A stretch of DNA of 64,000 nt, taken from Streptomyces sp. NBC_01431. Lineage in GTDB: Bacteria > Actinomycetota > Actinomycetes > Streptomycetales > Streptomycetaceae. The position numbers were made by a program, and so were the translations under genes. Every line of letters begins with the position of its first letter. Positions within the stretch are counted from its first letter, which is position 1. The DNA lies in assembly GCF_036231355.1 (NCBI RefSeq), contig NZ_CP109496.1, positions 1,302,001-1,366,000 of the forward strand, in the 5' to 3' direction. Below the pieces are notes generated by a model that saw nothing but the letters and a program-made list of their open reading frames with translations, searched no databases and was not told the origin of the DNA. Positions 17,904 to 27,282 of the stretch are shown here, piece after piece.

Positions 17904-18569
17904 GTGACGGACGGCTTCCTGGTTCCGGGACCGGCGGCCACGGGCCCCCTCGCGGCCGTCGTCGCCCGTGTGGCCGAGCTCGCCGGAAAGCTCGGAATGA
18001 GTCATGCGGAGGTCTTCGACATCCACCGGCTCTCCGAGGCTTCGGGCGTTCCCGCCGAGGTGGTGGGCGCGCTGCTCGAAGGGCGGCCGGCCGGTGAACC
18101 CGACCTCCAGGCCCGCTTCTTGCAGCGCTTCAGCCTGCTGCGCAGCACGCGGCGCAAGCCCAACGGGCGCCCGCACACCCAGCAGGAGATCGCCGACGGC
18201 GCGGGCATGTCGCGCCAGCAGGCGGGCGCGCTGATCAACGGCGACCGGCGCCCGACGATGGAGCACTGCGACGCGATCCAGCGGTTCTTCGGCGTCCACG
18301 CCGGCTTCCTGACCGCGGACGACACCGACGCGCTCGGCGGCGCGCTGCTGCGCACCGAGCAGGAGCTCCTCCAGCAACTCGCGGGCCGCGAGCGCGAGGT
18401 GACGCTCACCGGCACGCCCGGCGGCGACGCGCTGGAGCGGCTGCTCCAGGACCACGGGGTACGGGGCATCGCCTGGCGCGCCGCCCAACTCCCCACCGAC
18501 AAGCACCGCGACAAGGTCACCGAGTGGCTCGACATGCTCCTGGAGAGCGTCAAGCGGTCGGAGTCCTGA
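17904..18569 (+). CDS. XRE-family regulator (antitoxin-like) of a peptidase/membrane operon
   Basis: A 221-residue DNA-binding protein. The N-terminal third contains a helical segment (GMSHAEVFDIHRLSEASGVPAEVVGALLEGR) of unclear role. The helix-turn-helix is at about residues 86-132 (HTQQEIADGAGMSRQQAGALINGDRRPTMEHC is its core, seen as QQEIADGAGMSRQQ and RRPTMEHCDAI). The last ~70 residues are helical (EQELLQQLAGREREV). GTG 17904 is chosen because AGGAGAA lies 6 nt upstream. It heads an operon with an HExxH peptidase-type toxin, a multi-TM protein and a flavin oxidase. Confidence 0.85.
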   Translation: MTDGFLVPGPAATGPLAAVVARVAELAGKLGMSHAEVFDIHRLSEASGVPAEVVGALLEGRPAGEPDLQARFLQRFSLLRSTRRKPNGRPHTQQEIADGAGMSRQQAGALINGDRRPTMEHCDAIQRFFGVHAGFLTADDTDALGGALLRTEQELLQQLAGREREVTLTGTPGGDALERLLQDHGVRGIAWRAAQLPTDKHRDKVTEWLDMLLESVKRSES

Positions 18570-18779
18570 CATGCCTCTCACCTCGGCGCGGCGGCGCTCC
18601 GCCGCGTCTTCAAGCAGGTCCGGCCGTCGTCGCCCGTTCGTTTTCGGCCTGAGAATGATGCCGGGTTCAACGAACTCCGGCTCAATGTTGACTGGATCAA
18701 TCGCGTGCGGCTCGGCAGGCTGCACAATGACGGGCTGCTCGACGAAGTGCTGCTCCATGAACGGCTGGCGGGGAGAACG

Positions 18780-19325
18780 GTGGGCATAGGCAAGGACATG
18801 CGCCGGCTGTGCGGCGAGCTGATCGCGGGCATCACGGTCCCCGCCCCGGCGGAGCCGACCGCTCTGTACGCCGCCCTGTGCGAGGGCATGAGCCGGCGCC
18901 GGGGCCGCCCCGTCGAGTTCCGCACCGCCGCGTTCCCGCCCGGCACCGCCAGCGGGCTCTGGCTCGACATGGCGGACCGGGACCTGGTGGTCCTGGAGGA
19001 GCGCACCGCACCCGACCACCAACTGGTCATCCTGGGCCACGAGTTGTGGCACATGAACGCGGGGCACGGCAGCCACCACGTCGACGGCGGCACTGTCGCG
19101 GCCCGGCTGCTGTCCGAGGAGGGCGACCTCGGCGCCGCCGTACGCAAGGTGGCCGCCCGCACCCGTTCCCACCTGGCCGAGGAAATGGAGGCGGAAAGCT
19201 TCGGCCTGCTCCTGGGCAGCAAGTGCCGGCCCTGGCTGGAAGCCTCCGGCGCTCGGGGGCCCGACCGCGACCTGCTCGCCGGCCGCATCGAGGCCTCACT
19301 GGGCTATCGCTGGCCACAAGGCTGA
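18780..19325 (+). CDS. ImmA/IrrE-type HExxH protein (toxin component family)
   Basis: A 181-residue protein with a zinc-metallopeptidase signature HELWH (H87-H91) in the helix VILGHELWHMNAGH, and a later glutamate-rich helix (LAEEMEAESFGLLLG) suitable for the third zinc ligand. It belongs to the family labelled toxin component in Streptomyces genomes and is related to ImmA/IrrE peptidases, which cleave cognate XRE repressors. GTG 18780 has GGGGAG about 4 nt upstream. An in-frame GTG at 18705 would add 25 residues but has no ribosome site. The 210 bp between the XRE stop and this start is locally AT-richer than its surroundings. Confidence 0.78.
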   Translation: MGIGKDMRRLCGELIAGITVPAPAEPTALYAALCEGMSRRRGRPVEFRTAAFPPGTASGLWLDMADRDLVVLEERTAPDHQLVILGHELWHMNAGHGSHHVDGGTVAARLLSEEGDLGAAVRKVAARTRSHLAEEMEAESFGLLLGSKCRPWLEASGARGPDRDLLAGRIEASLGYRWPQG

Positions 19326-19328
19326 TGC

Positions 19329-20516
19329 GTGAAGGACCCTGAGTTCTATCTGCCGGCCATCCTGCTGGTCACGGCCTTCGCTTGCCGGTTCCCGGGGATG
19401 CGGCAGACTTGGCGCGACCCGCTGCTGCGGACGGTCAACGCCCTGCTGGCCGTGGCCAGCTCGGTGTTCTTCTTCGCCGCACCCACCACCATCGCGGCGG
19501 TCAACAAAATCACCGGGGTACCGAACTTCTCGGCTCCGCTGGTGTATTCGATCCTCACCGCCTTCAGCGCCTCCTGCCTGGTGCTCATCATCAACTGGCG
19601 GGGCGGGCCCCCAGAGGCCGCGCGCCGGGCGACGTTGCGGTGCATCACCGCCTACTCGGTGGTGATCGTCGCCCTGTTCACTCTGTTCGCGCTCGCCCAC
19701 GCCCCGGTTGAGCGGCTCCGCGACCTGGACACGTACTACGCCAACACGCCGTACATGCGCGAGATGATCGTTCTGTATCTGGTGGCGCACACCGTCGCGG
19801 CGCTGGTCACCACCTGGCTGTGCTGGGGGTGGTCGGTGAAGGTGCACGGCTGGCTGCGCGCCGGTCTCGTCCTCATCGTCATCGGCTACCTGCTCAACCT
19901 CGTCTTCGATGCGGTCAAGTACACGGCGGTCGCGGCGCGTTGGTGCGGGCGGGACCTGGACTTCCTCAGCACCGGTGCGGCCCCGCCCGTGGCGTCGATG
20001 TCCGCTGTGCTCATCGGCTCGGGGTTCATCATCCCGTTGGTCGGGCCCCGCTTCTCGGACACCTGGCGGTCTTGGTCGGCATATCGCAAGCTCGGGCCAT
20101 TGTGGCGCGCCCTGCACGGCGCGCCGGCCTCACCGGGTGCCGCGATCAAAATGGCCTGGTGGTCACCGGTTGAGCTGCGGCTGACGCAGCGCGAGTCCGG
20201 CATCCTCGACGGATTCCTCACGCTCGCCCCGTACTTCGACCGGTCGCTGCACTCCAAGGCCAGGGGTGCCGCCAGCCGCTCGGGAGCCGATCCGAAGCAG
20301 GCCGAAGCGGTCGCGGACGCTGCCATGATCGCCGCCGCCCTCACCGCCAGGGCCAGGGATCCCGAGGGCAGGGCCTTGGAGTCCACCGGCCAGGACGCCG
20401 CCCCCTCCATCGAGCGCGCTCGCGATCTGATAGGTGTCTCCCAGGCGTACCGCCGTTCAGCCATTGTCGAAGCAGTCCGCCGCAACGCGGCACGGTCGGA
20501 GAACACGTACTCATGA
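19329..20516 (+). CDS. Multi-TM protein, MAB_1171c family (DUF6545)
   Basis: A 395-residue membrane protein. Seven hydrophobic segments fill residues ~5-250 (such as FYLPAILLVTAFAC, ALLAVASSVFFFAA, MIVLYLVAHTVAALV and AGLVLIVIGYLLNLVF). A cytosolic domain of ~140 residues follows, opening with WWSPVELRLTQRESGILDGF, which recurs in this family. It is named a putative transporter in databases, but the layout of seven helices plus a cytosolic tail fits a receptor equally well. GTG start 3 nt after the peptidase stop; ATGA overlap with the oxidase gene. Function unproven. Confidence 0.8.
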   Translation: MKDPEFYLPAILLVTAFACRFPGMRQTWRDPLLRTVNALLAVASSVFFFAAPTTIAAVNKITGVPNFSAPLVYSILTAFSASCLVLIINWRGGPPEAARRATLRCITAYSVVIVALFTLFALAHAPVERLRDLDTYYANTPYMREMIVLYLVAHTVAALVTTWLCWGWSVKVHGWLRAGLVLIVIGYLLNLVFDAVKYTAVAARWCGRDLDFLSTGAAPPVASMSAVLIGSGFIIPLVGPRFSDTWRSWSAYRKLGPLWRALHGAPASPGAAIKMAWWSPVELRLTQRESGILDGFLTLAPYFDRSLHSKARGAASRSGADPKQAEAVADAAMIAAALTARARDPEGRALESTGQDAAPSIERARDLIGVSQAYRRSAIVEAVRRNAARSENTYS

Positions 20517-21937
20517 GCGCATCGGACGAAACGCCGTCGGAACCGTCCCACAGAGGCAGAGCGGTGGTCATCGGCGGCGGGCTCGCCGGCATGCTGGCCG
20601 CCGCCGCGCTCAGTGGCTCGGTCGGCGAGATCACCGTGATCGAGCAGGACGCCCTTCCCGCGGGCCCCGAGCCGCGCAGGAACCTTCCGCAGGCTCGGCA
20701 CGCCCACGTACTGTGGTCCGGCGGGGCGGAGGCGATGGAACAGTTGCTGCCCGGCGTGACGAGGGGCTGGCTCGCCGCCGGCGCCCACCGTATCCCGCTC
20801 ACGTCCGGCATGGTCGCGCTCTCTCCCCAGGGCTGGTACCGGCGTTGGCGCGACTCCCACTATCTGATCTCCTGCGGCCGGGATCTCCTGGACGCCACGG
20901 TCCGCGACCTGGTCCTCGCCCTTCCCAGCGTCACGCTTCTCGACTCCACCCGGGTGCTCTCACTCGAAGGCGACGCGAGCCGGGTCACGGGCGCCCGAGT
21001 GCGGACGGCGGACGGCACGGAACGGGTGCTGCAGGCCGACTTGACGGTGGACGCGAGCGGCCGCGGCACGCACACCCGGCAATGGCTCGACGTCCTGGGG
21101 GTGCCCGCCGCGCGGGAAGAGGTCGTCGACCCCGGCGTGGTCTATGCGAGCCGGGTCTTCCGTTCGCCCGCCGGGGACCAGCCGTTCCCGGTGGTCAACG
21201 TGCAGGCGAACCCGCGCATGATGGAGCCCGGCAGGACCGCCGTGGTGCTGCCCATCGAGGCCGGCCAGTGGCTGGTCACGCTCTCGGGCACCCGCGGTGT
21301 CCGGCCCACCAGCGCCCCGGACGCGTTCGGGCCGTTCGCCCTCCAAGCCCGGCACCCGGTCGTGGGCGACCTCATCGCCGACGCCGAACCCCTCGGCGAG
21401 GTGGCCACGTTCGCCAACAACGCCAGTCGGCGGCACTTCTTCGAGAAGGTCAAACAGTGGCCGGAGGGGTACGTCGCACTCGGCGACTCGGTCGCGGTGT
21501 ACAACCCGGTGTACGGCCATGGCATGTCGGTGGCGGCGCAGGGTGCGCTCGCGCTGCGCGAGACGCTGGCCGAGCATGGTGTCACCGCCCAGGGGCTCGC
21601 ACGGCGGGTCCAGCTTGCCGTGGCCCGCCCGGTGGGCACGGCATGGATGCTCGCGGGCCAGGACATCTTCTATCCTGGCGCCACCGCCAGGCGCCCCCGC
21701 CTGACCGAACGGGTCCTCGGCCGTTGCGTCGACCGGCTCATGCGCACGTCGACCAGCAGCTACACCGTCGCCACCGCGCTGACGGACGTCATGACGCTTT
21801 CGACTCCCGTCACCAGGCTGGTGCGGCCCAGGGTGCTGCTCGCGACGCTGGCCGGGCCCAGACGGCCGCAACTGATGGACCCTCCCCTGACGGGACGTGA
21901 ACTCGCGCTGGCGAAAGGCGCCCAGAAGACCCCTTAG
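20513..21937 (+). CDS. FAD-dependent monooxygenase/oxidoreductase
   Basis: A 474-residue flavoprotein of the geranylgeranyl reductase/tryptophan halogenase-like monooxygenase group. The Rossmann motif is VIGGGLAGMLAAAAL (from about residue 18), followed by RHAHVLWSGG, the strand DLTVDASGRGTHT and the GD motif YVALGDSVAVYNPVYGHGM. The ATGA overlap with the preceding membrane protein gene makes it part of the XRE/peptidase/TM operon. Its product could be the signal that the operon senses, or it could act on a lipid. No substrate can be named. Confidence 0.82.
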   Translation: MSASDETPSEPSHRGRAVVIGGGLAGMLAAAALSGSVGEITVIEQDALPAGPEPRRNLPQARHAHVLWSGGAEAMEQLLPGVTRGWLAAGAHRIPLTSGMVALSPQGWYRRWRDSHYLISCGRDLLDATVRDLVLALPSVTLLDSTRVLSLEGDASRVTGARVRTADGTERVLQADLTVDASGRGTHTRQWLDVLGVPAAREEVVDPGVVYASRVFRSPAGDQPFPVVNVQANPRMMEPGRTAVVLPIEAGQWLVTLSGTRGVRPTSAPDAFGPFALQARHPVVGDLIADAEPLGEVATFANNASRRHFFEKVKQWPEGYVALGDSVAVYNPVYGHGMSVAAQGALALRETLAEHGVTAQGLARRVQLAVARPVGTAWMLAGQDIFYPGATARRPRLTERVLGRCVDRLMRTSTSSYTVATALTDVMTLSTPVTRLVRPRVLLATLAGPRRPQLMDPPLTGRELALAKGAQKTP

Positions 21938-21975
21938 GCCGCGCCCAAGCGCCTGCCGTGCCAGTGGATTTGGGG

Positions 21976-22004
21976 GCCGGATCCGATCTTCCATAAGATC
22001 CGGC
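21976..22004. promoter_or_regulatory. Inverted repeat GCCGGATC/GATCCGGC at the vWA gene start
   Basis: Perfect 8-bp arms (21976-21983 and 21997-22004) end one base before ATG 22006. No Shine-Dalgarno sequence precedes the ATG, and CATAAG (21992-21997) sits about 9-14 nt before it. That suggests a leaderless transcript whose -10 is overlapped by an operator, or a hairpin controlling initiation. Confidence 0.45.
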
Positions 22005-22005
22005 G

Positions 22006-23301
22006 ATGATCACCAGAAAACGGCTGGCGGCCGGAGTGTGCGCGCTGGTCGCCACCTTCGCCACCGGCATCCTCCCGGCCGTGGACACGGCCCCGGCTTA
22101 CGCGGCCGCCCGGCCCGACGGGCAGTCCGCCGAGAAGCCGGCGCCCAAGGTCGACCTCGTCCTCGACGTCTCCGGCTCGATGCGGACCGCCGACATCGAC
22201 GGCAAGTCCCGGATGGCCGCCGCCAAGCAGGCGTTCAACGAGGTCCTCGACGCGGTCCCGCCGGAGGTCCAGCTCGGCATACGGACCCTGGGGGCCAACT
22301 ACCCGGGCGAGGACCGCAAGGTGGGCTGCAAGGACACCCGCGCGCTCTACCCGGTCGGCCCGCTGGACCGTACCGAGGCGAAGACCGCCGTCGCCACCCT
22401 CGCACCCACCGGCTGGACGCCCATCGGCCCGGCCTTGCAGGGCGCGGCCCAGGACCTCAAGGGCGGGGACGCCACCCGCCGGATCGTGCTCATCACCGAC
22501 GGAGAGGACACCTGCCAGCCCCTCGACCCGTGCGAGGTGGCCCGCGACATCGCCGCCCAGGGTCTCCACCTCACCATCGACACGCTCGGCCTGATCCCGG
22601 ACGCCAAGACCCGCGAGCAGCTCACCTGCATCGCGGAGGCCACCGGCGGCACCTACACGTCGGTGCAGCACACCGACCAACTCTCCGGCAAAGTGAAGCA
22701 GTTGGTGGACCGGGCGGCCGATCCCGTCGCCGTGCCCGTCGCCACCAGCGGCACCGCGAGCTGCCAGGACGCCCCGCAGCTCAAGCCCGGCCTGTACACC
22801 GACCGCGAGAAGTTCGCCGAGCACCGCGCCTACAAGGTGGACGTGCTGCCCGGCCAGGAGCTGCGCGCGTCCGTGAGCGTCGGCGTCGACCGGCAGACCA
22901 ACCCCGACTACGGCGTCCTGCTGCGGGCGGTGACCGCGCACGGCCGCGAGATCGTGCGAGGCGCGGAGGCGGGCGACGGTCGTACGGACCTCATCTCCAC
23001 GGGTCTGCGCTACCCGAAGGCCCCCGCCGACGACTCGGCCGACAAGTCGACCCCGGAGTCCGTGTGCCTCCAGGTCTCCAACTCCTTCTCCGCGCCGCCC
23101 GGCGTCAAGACGGACCCGGGTCTGCCGGTCGAGCTCGCCATCGACGTGGTGAACGGACCGGACAGAGCCTCGGACGTCGCCTCCTTCGGCCTCGGCCGGG
23201 GCTGGTGGCTGCTCGGCGCGCTCGCTCTGACGGGCCTGGTCGCCGGTCTGGTGTGGGGCTGGGTCTCGCGCTGGCGCATCGCGGTCTGGCGGACCCGCTG
23301 A
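22006..23301 (+). CDS. Secreted, membrane-anchored von Willebrand factor A domain protein
   Basis: A 431-residue exported protein. The signal peptide is MITRKR followed by a hydrophobic core, with cleavage near AYAAA (31-35). The vWA domain starts at VDLVLDVSGSM; the MIDAS motif DxSxS is D54-S58 and the later metal residues lie in LITDGEDTC. Four or more cysteines suggest disulfides. A C-terminal TM helix (WWLLGALALTGLVAGLVWGW) with basic tail (SRWRIAVWRTR) anchors it. It should bind a protein partner outside the cell in a metal-dependent way. The next gene encodes a likely partner of similar topology. Confidence 0.88.
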   Translation: MITRKRLAAGVCALVATFATGILPAVDTAPAYAAARPDGQSAEKPAPKVDLVLDVSGSMRTADIDGKSRMAAAKQAFNEVLDAVPPEVQLGIRTLGANYPGEDRKVGCKDTRALYPVGPLDRTEAKTAVATLAPTGWTPIGPALQGAAQDLKGGDATRRIVLITDGEDTCQPLDPCEVARDIAAQGLHLTIDTLGLIPDAKTREQLTCIAEATGGTYTSVQHTDQLSGKVKQLVDRAADPVAVPVATSGTASCQDAPQLKPGLYTDREKFAEHRAYKVDVLPGQELRASVSVGVDRQTNPDYGVLLRAVTAHGREIVRGAEAGDGRTDLISTGLRYPKAPADDSADKSTPESVCLQVSNSFSAPPGVKTDPGLPVELAIDVVNGPDRASDVASFGLGRGWWLLGALALTGLVAGLVWGWVSRWRIAVWRTR

Positions 23302-23336
23302 TGCCGAAGACCACCTCTCGCCCTGGGGGCCAACTG

Positions 23337-24107
23337 ATGCGTACCGTACGGATGTTGACCGCGGCCGCGCTGATGGGCGCGGCGCTTTTCGGGGGCGCGG
23401 GTCCCGCGCTCGCCGATTCGCCCTCCCCCAGTCCCTCCGCCTCGAAGAGCGGTGCGGCGCCCACCGAGGCGGGCACGGCGTTCCGTACCGCGGTCGCCGT
23501 CGGGCAGGGCCAGAAGGCGACCGCGTCCGGGTCGACCGGCGACTACCTGTACTGGATGTTCCCCGCCGACGCCGGGCAGCGCCCGACGGTCACGGCCAAG
23601 GTCACGCTCCCGGACGCGGCGACCCGGCACGGCTCCGCCACCTGGCGCATCGACGTGTACGACGGGCTGCGCCGCCGCCAGCCCTGCATGTACGGGACGC
23701 AGTCCCGCGCGGCGGCGCCGGACGCGGCCGCCGTCGAGCTCTCCTGCACGCTGCGGCCGACCGTGGCCTGGGCCGACACGTGGTCGAACGACCCGCTGCC
23801 GGGCAGCTACTACATCCGGCTGACGGCCGTCTCGCTGCCCGAGACCGACCGGGGTCTGCCGTTCAAGACGGAGGTCGTGCCGACGGTCCTGGACACCGGG
23901 GGCGCGCACGCCGTGGACGGCAAGCTCGCCGCTCCGCTCGGTGCGAAGTCCGCGGTCGAGCCGGACGGCGGCTGGGCGTCGGGCTGGTGGACGGACCGCT
24001 GGGTGTGGACCGCCGCGGGAGGCCTGCTGGCCGCGCTCGCGGGCGTGGGCGGCTACAGCCTGACCCGCGGCCGGGGCCGCCCCTCGCACGTGCCGCGCGG
24101 GATGTGA
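23337..24107 (+). CDS. Secreted, membrane-anchored partner protein of unknown function
   Basis: A 256-residue protein with a Sec signal peptide (RTVRMLTAAALMGAALF, cleavage after PALA) and an extracellular beta-rich domain with two cysteines (PCMYGTQ and LSCTLRP). A C-terminal TM helix (WVWTAAGGLLAALAGVGGYSL) and an RGRGR tail follow. Same topology as the preceding vWA protein. ATG 23337 has GGGGG 7-8 nt upstream; the in-frame ATG at 23301 overlaps the vWA stop (TGATG) and would lengthen the N-terminus by 12 residues. No known domain recognised. Confidence 0.78.
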   Translation: MRTVRMLTAAALMGAALFGGAGPALADSPSPSPSASKSGAAPTEAGTAFRTAVAVGQGQKATASGSTGDYLYWMFPADAGQRPTVTAKVTLPDAATRHGSATWRIDVYDGLRRRQPCMYGTQSRAAAPDAAAVELSCTLRPTVAWADTWSNDPLPGSYYIRLTAVSLPETDRGLPFKTEVVPTVLDTGGAHAVDGKLAAPLGAKSAVEPDGGWASGWWTDRWVWTAAGGLLAALAGVGGYSLTRGRGRPSHVPRGM

Positions 24108-24167
24108 GGGCGCTCTCACACCGCTTCCCTGCCCATCGCCCCACCCAGGGGCGGTGGGCAGCCGCAT

Positions 24168-24320
24168 GTCCGGGAGCCCTCTCGGACGCGGCCCCGGCGC
24201 CGCGGTCGCAATGCCCCCGGTCATCACACCGCGGGTTTTCCCGTGTCCGGGACCGCTCTCGGACACGGCCCCGGCGCCGCGGTCGCAGCGCCCCGGTCAT
24301 CACGCCGCCGCTTTTCCCGG
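24168..24320. repeat. 77-bp tandem duplication carrying imperfect palindromes
   Basis: Two copies with a 77-bp period: GTCCGGGA...TCTCGGAC at 24168-24187 and 24245-24264, each followed by CGGCCCCGGCGCCGCGGTCGC, shown in part as CCCCGGCGCCGCGG, then CCCCGGTCATCAC and TTTTCCCG. Each copy starts with an inverted repeat (GTCCG/CGGAC; GTGTCCG/CGGACAC in copy 2). They fill the gap between the vWA pair and the reductase gene. Could be terminators or protein-binding sites. Confidence 0.75.
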
Positions 24321-24405
24321 CGCGGCACTGCACCCCCGTACCACCCCATCCGTACGAGACTCGGACGTACGCGACCGAGCACCACCAGCCGTGAAGGAGT
24401 TCCTC

Positions 24406-25284
24406 GTGTCCTCAGCTTCGAGTGCCCCCACCGTCGCCGTACTCGGCACCGGCCTCATGGGCTCCGGCATGGCCCGCAGTCTGCTGCGGGCCGGACTGCC
24501 CGTGCGGGTCTGGAACCGGACCCCGGCCAAGGCGCAGGCGCTGGCCGGCGACGGAGCCGTGGTGCACCCGGGCGCCGACGAGGCGGTGCGCGGCGCCGAC
24601 GTCGTGCTGACCGCCCTCAACGACGGCCCGGCCGTCGAGGCCACCCTCGACGCCGCCGCTCGCGGCCTGCGCCCCGGCCAGCTGTGGCTCCAGACCTCCA
24701 CCGTGGGACCGGACGCCACACGCGAACTGGCCGCGCGGGCGGCCGAGTTGGGGGTGGTCTACTACGACTGTCCCGTCCTGGGGACCCGGCAGCCGGCCGA
24801 GGACGGCAAGCTGACCGTCTTCGTCTCCGGTCCTCCCGAGGCGCGCGAACGCCTCGCGCCGGTCCTCGACGCGATCGGGCAGCGGACCGTCTGGGTGAGC
24901 CACGAGCCGGGCGGGGCGTCCCGGCTGAAGCTGGTCGCCAACACCTGGGTGATCAATCTGGTCGGCGCCGTGGCCGAGTGCCTCGGTCTCGCCGAGGGGC
25001 TGCACGTGGACCCCCGCCTGTTCCTGGACGCGATCGCCGGCGGCCCGCTGGACACCGCCTATCTGCACACCAAGGCAGCCGCCGTCCTCACCGGCGACCT
25101 GACGCCCAGCTTCGCGGTGTCCACCGCCCTCAAGGACACCCGCCTGATCCTCGAAGCGGCTCAACAGGCGGGCGTACGACTCGACTTGACGGCGGCGTCG
25201 GCCGAGCGGTTCAGCCGGGCCGAGGCGTCCGGACACGGCGACGAGGACATGATCGCGACCTATTTCGCGGGCCACGCCCAGTAG
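24406..25284 (+). CDS. NAD(P)-dependent 3-hydroxyisobutyrate dehydrogenase-like / imine reductase-like enzyme
   Basis: A 292-residue beta-hydroxyacid dehydrogenase. Rossmann motif [17 protein letters not shown] at the N-terminus, then VWNRTPAKA (an Arg after the second strand suggests NADPH). The substrate-binding block is [21 protein letters not shown], and the conserved catalytic-lysine helix is [14 protein letters not shown], with the catalytic Lys in it. Exact substrate not determined. GTG 24406 has AAGGAG 6 nt upstream. Monocistronic, 205 nt before metG. Confidence 0.87.
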   Translation: MSSASSAPTVAVLGTGLMGSGMARSLLRAGLPVRVWNRTPAKAQALAGDGAVVHPGADEAVRGADVVLTALNDGPAVEATLDAAARGLRPGQLWLQTSTVGPDATRELAARAAELGVVYYDCPVLGTRQPAEDGKLTVFVSGPPEARERLAPVLDAIGQRTVWVSHEPGGASRLKLVANTWVINLVGAVAECLGLAEGLHVDPRLFLDAIAGGPLDTAYLHTKAAAVLTGDLTPSFAVSTALKDTRLILEAAQQAGVRLDLTAASAERFSRAEASGHGDEDMIATYFAGHAQ

Positions 25285-25489
25285 GCGGACCACCGCCGGT
25301 ATGCGGGCGGCGCCGCTCTCGCCGGGGCCCGCAAACTCCGGCGAGAACGGCTCGGGGGGTTCGATAGCATGGCCCGGTCCACCGGGCGGGGCGTCACCAG
25401 GCGTGATCCTCTCCTGCGGGGCCTCCCGACCTGGGTTCGCCGCGGCCTCGCCGCGGTGCCGTACGCACGAAAAAGAGGAGCATCCGAGG

Positions 25490-27214
<1,725 letters not shown>

Positions 27215-27234
27215 CGGGCAACTGAGCCGCATAT

Positions 27235-27273
27235 CCGAGGGCCCTGCCGGACATCGTCCGGCAGGGCCCTCGG
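27235..27273. terminator. Strong bidirectional hairpin terminator
   Basis: A perfect 18-bp stem (27235-27252 with 27256-27273, core GAGGGCCCTGCCGGAC) and a 3-nt loop between the convergent metG and phospholipase genes. No U-tract follows, as is usual in Streptomyces. Confidence 0.85.
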
Positions 27274-27282
27274 CTGCTGCCC

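Noticed and set aside
18570..18779. N-terminal extension or separate small gene before the HExxH protein
   Set aside because: The frame is open but has no start with a ribosome site before GTG 18780; GTG 18705 remains only an alternative start.
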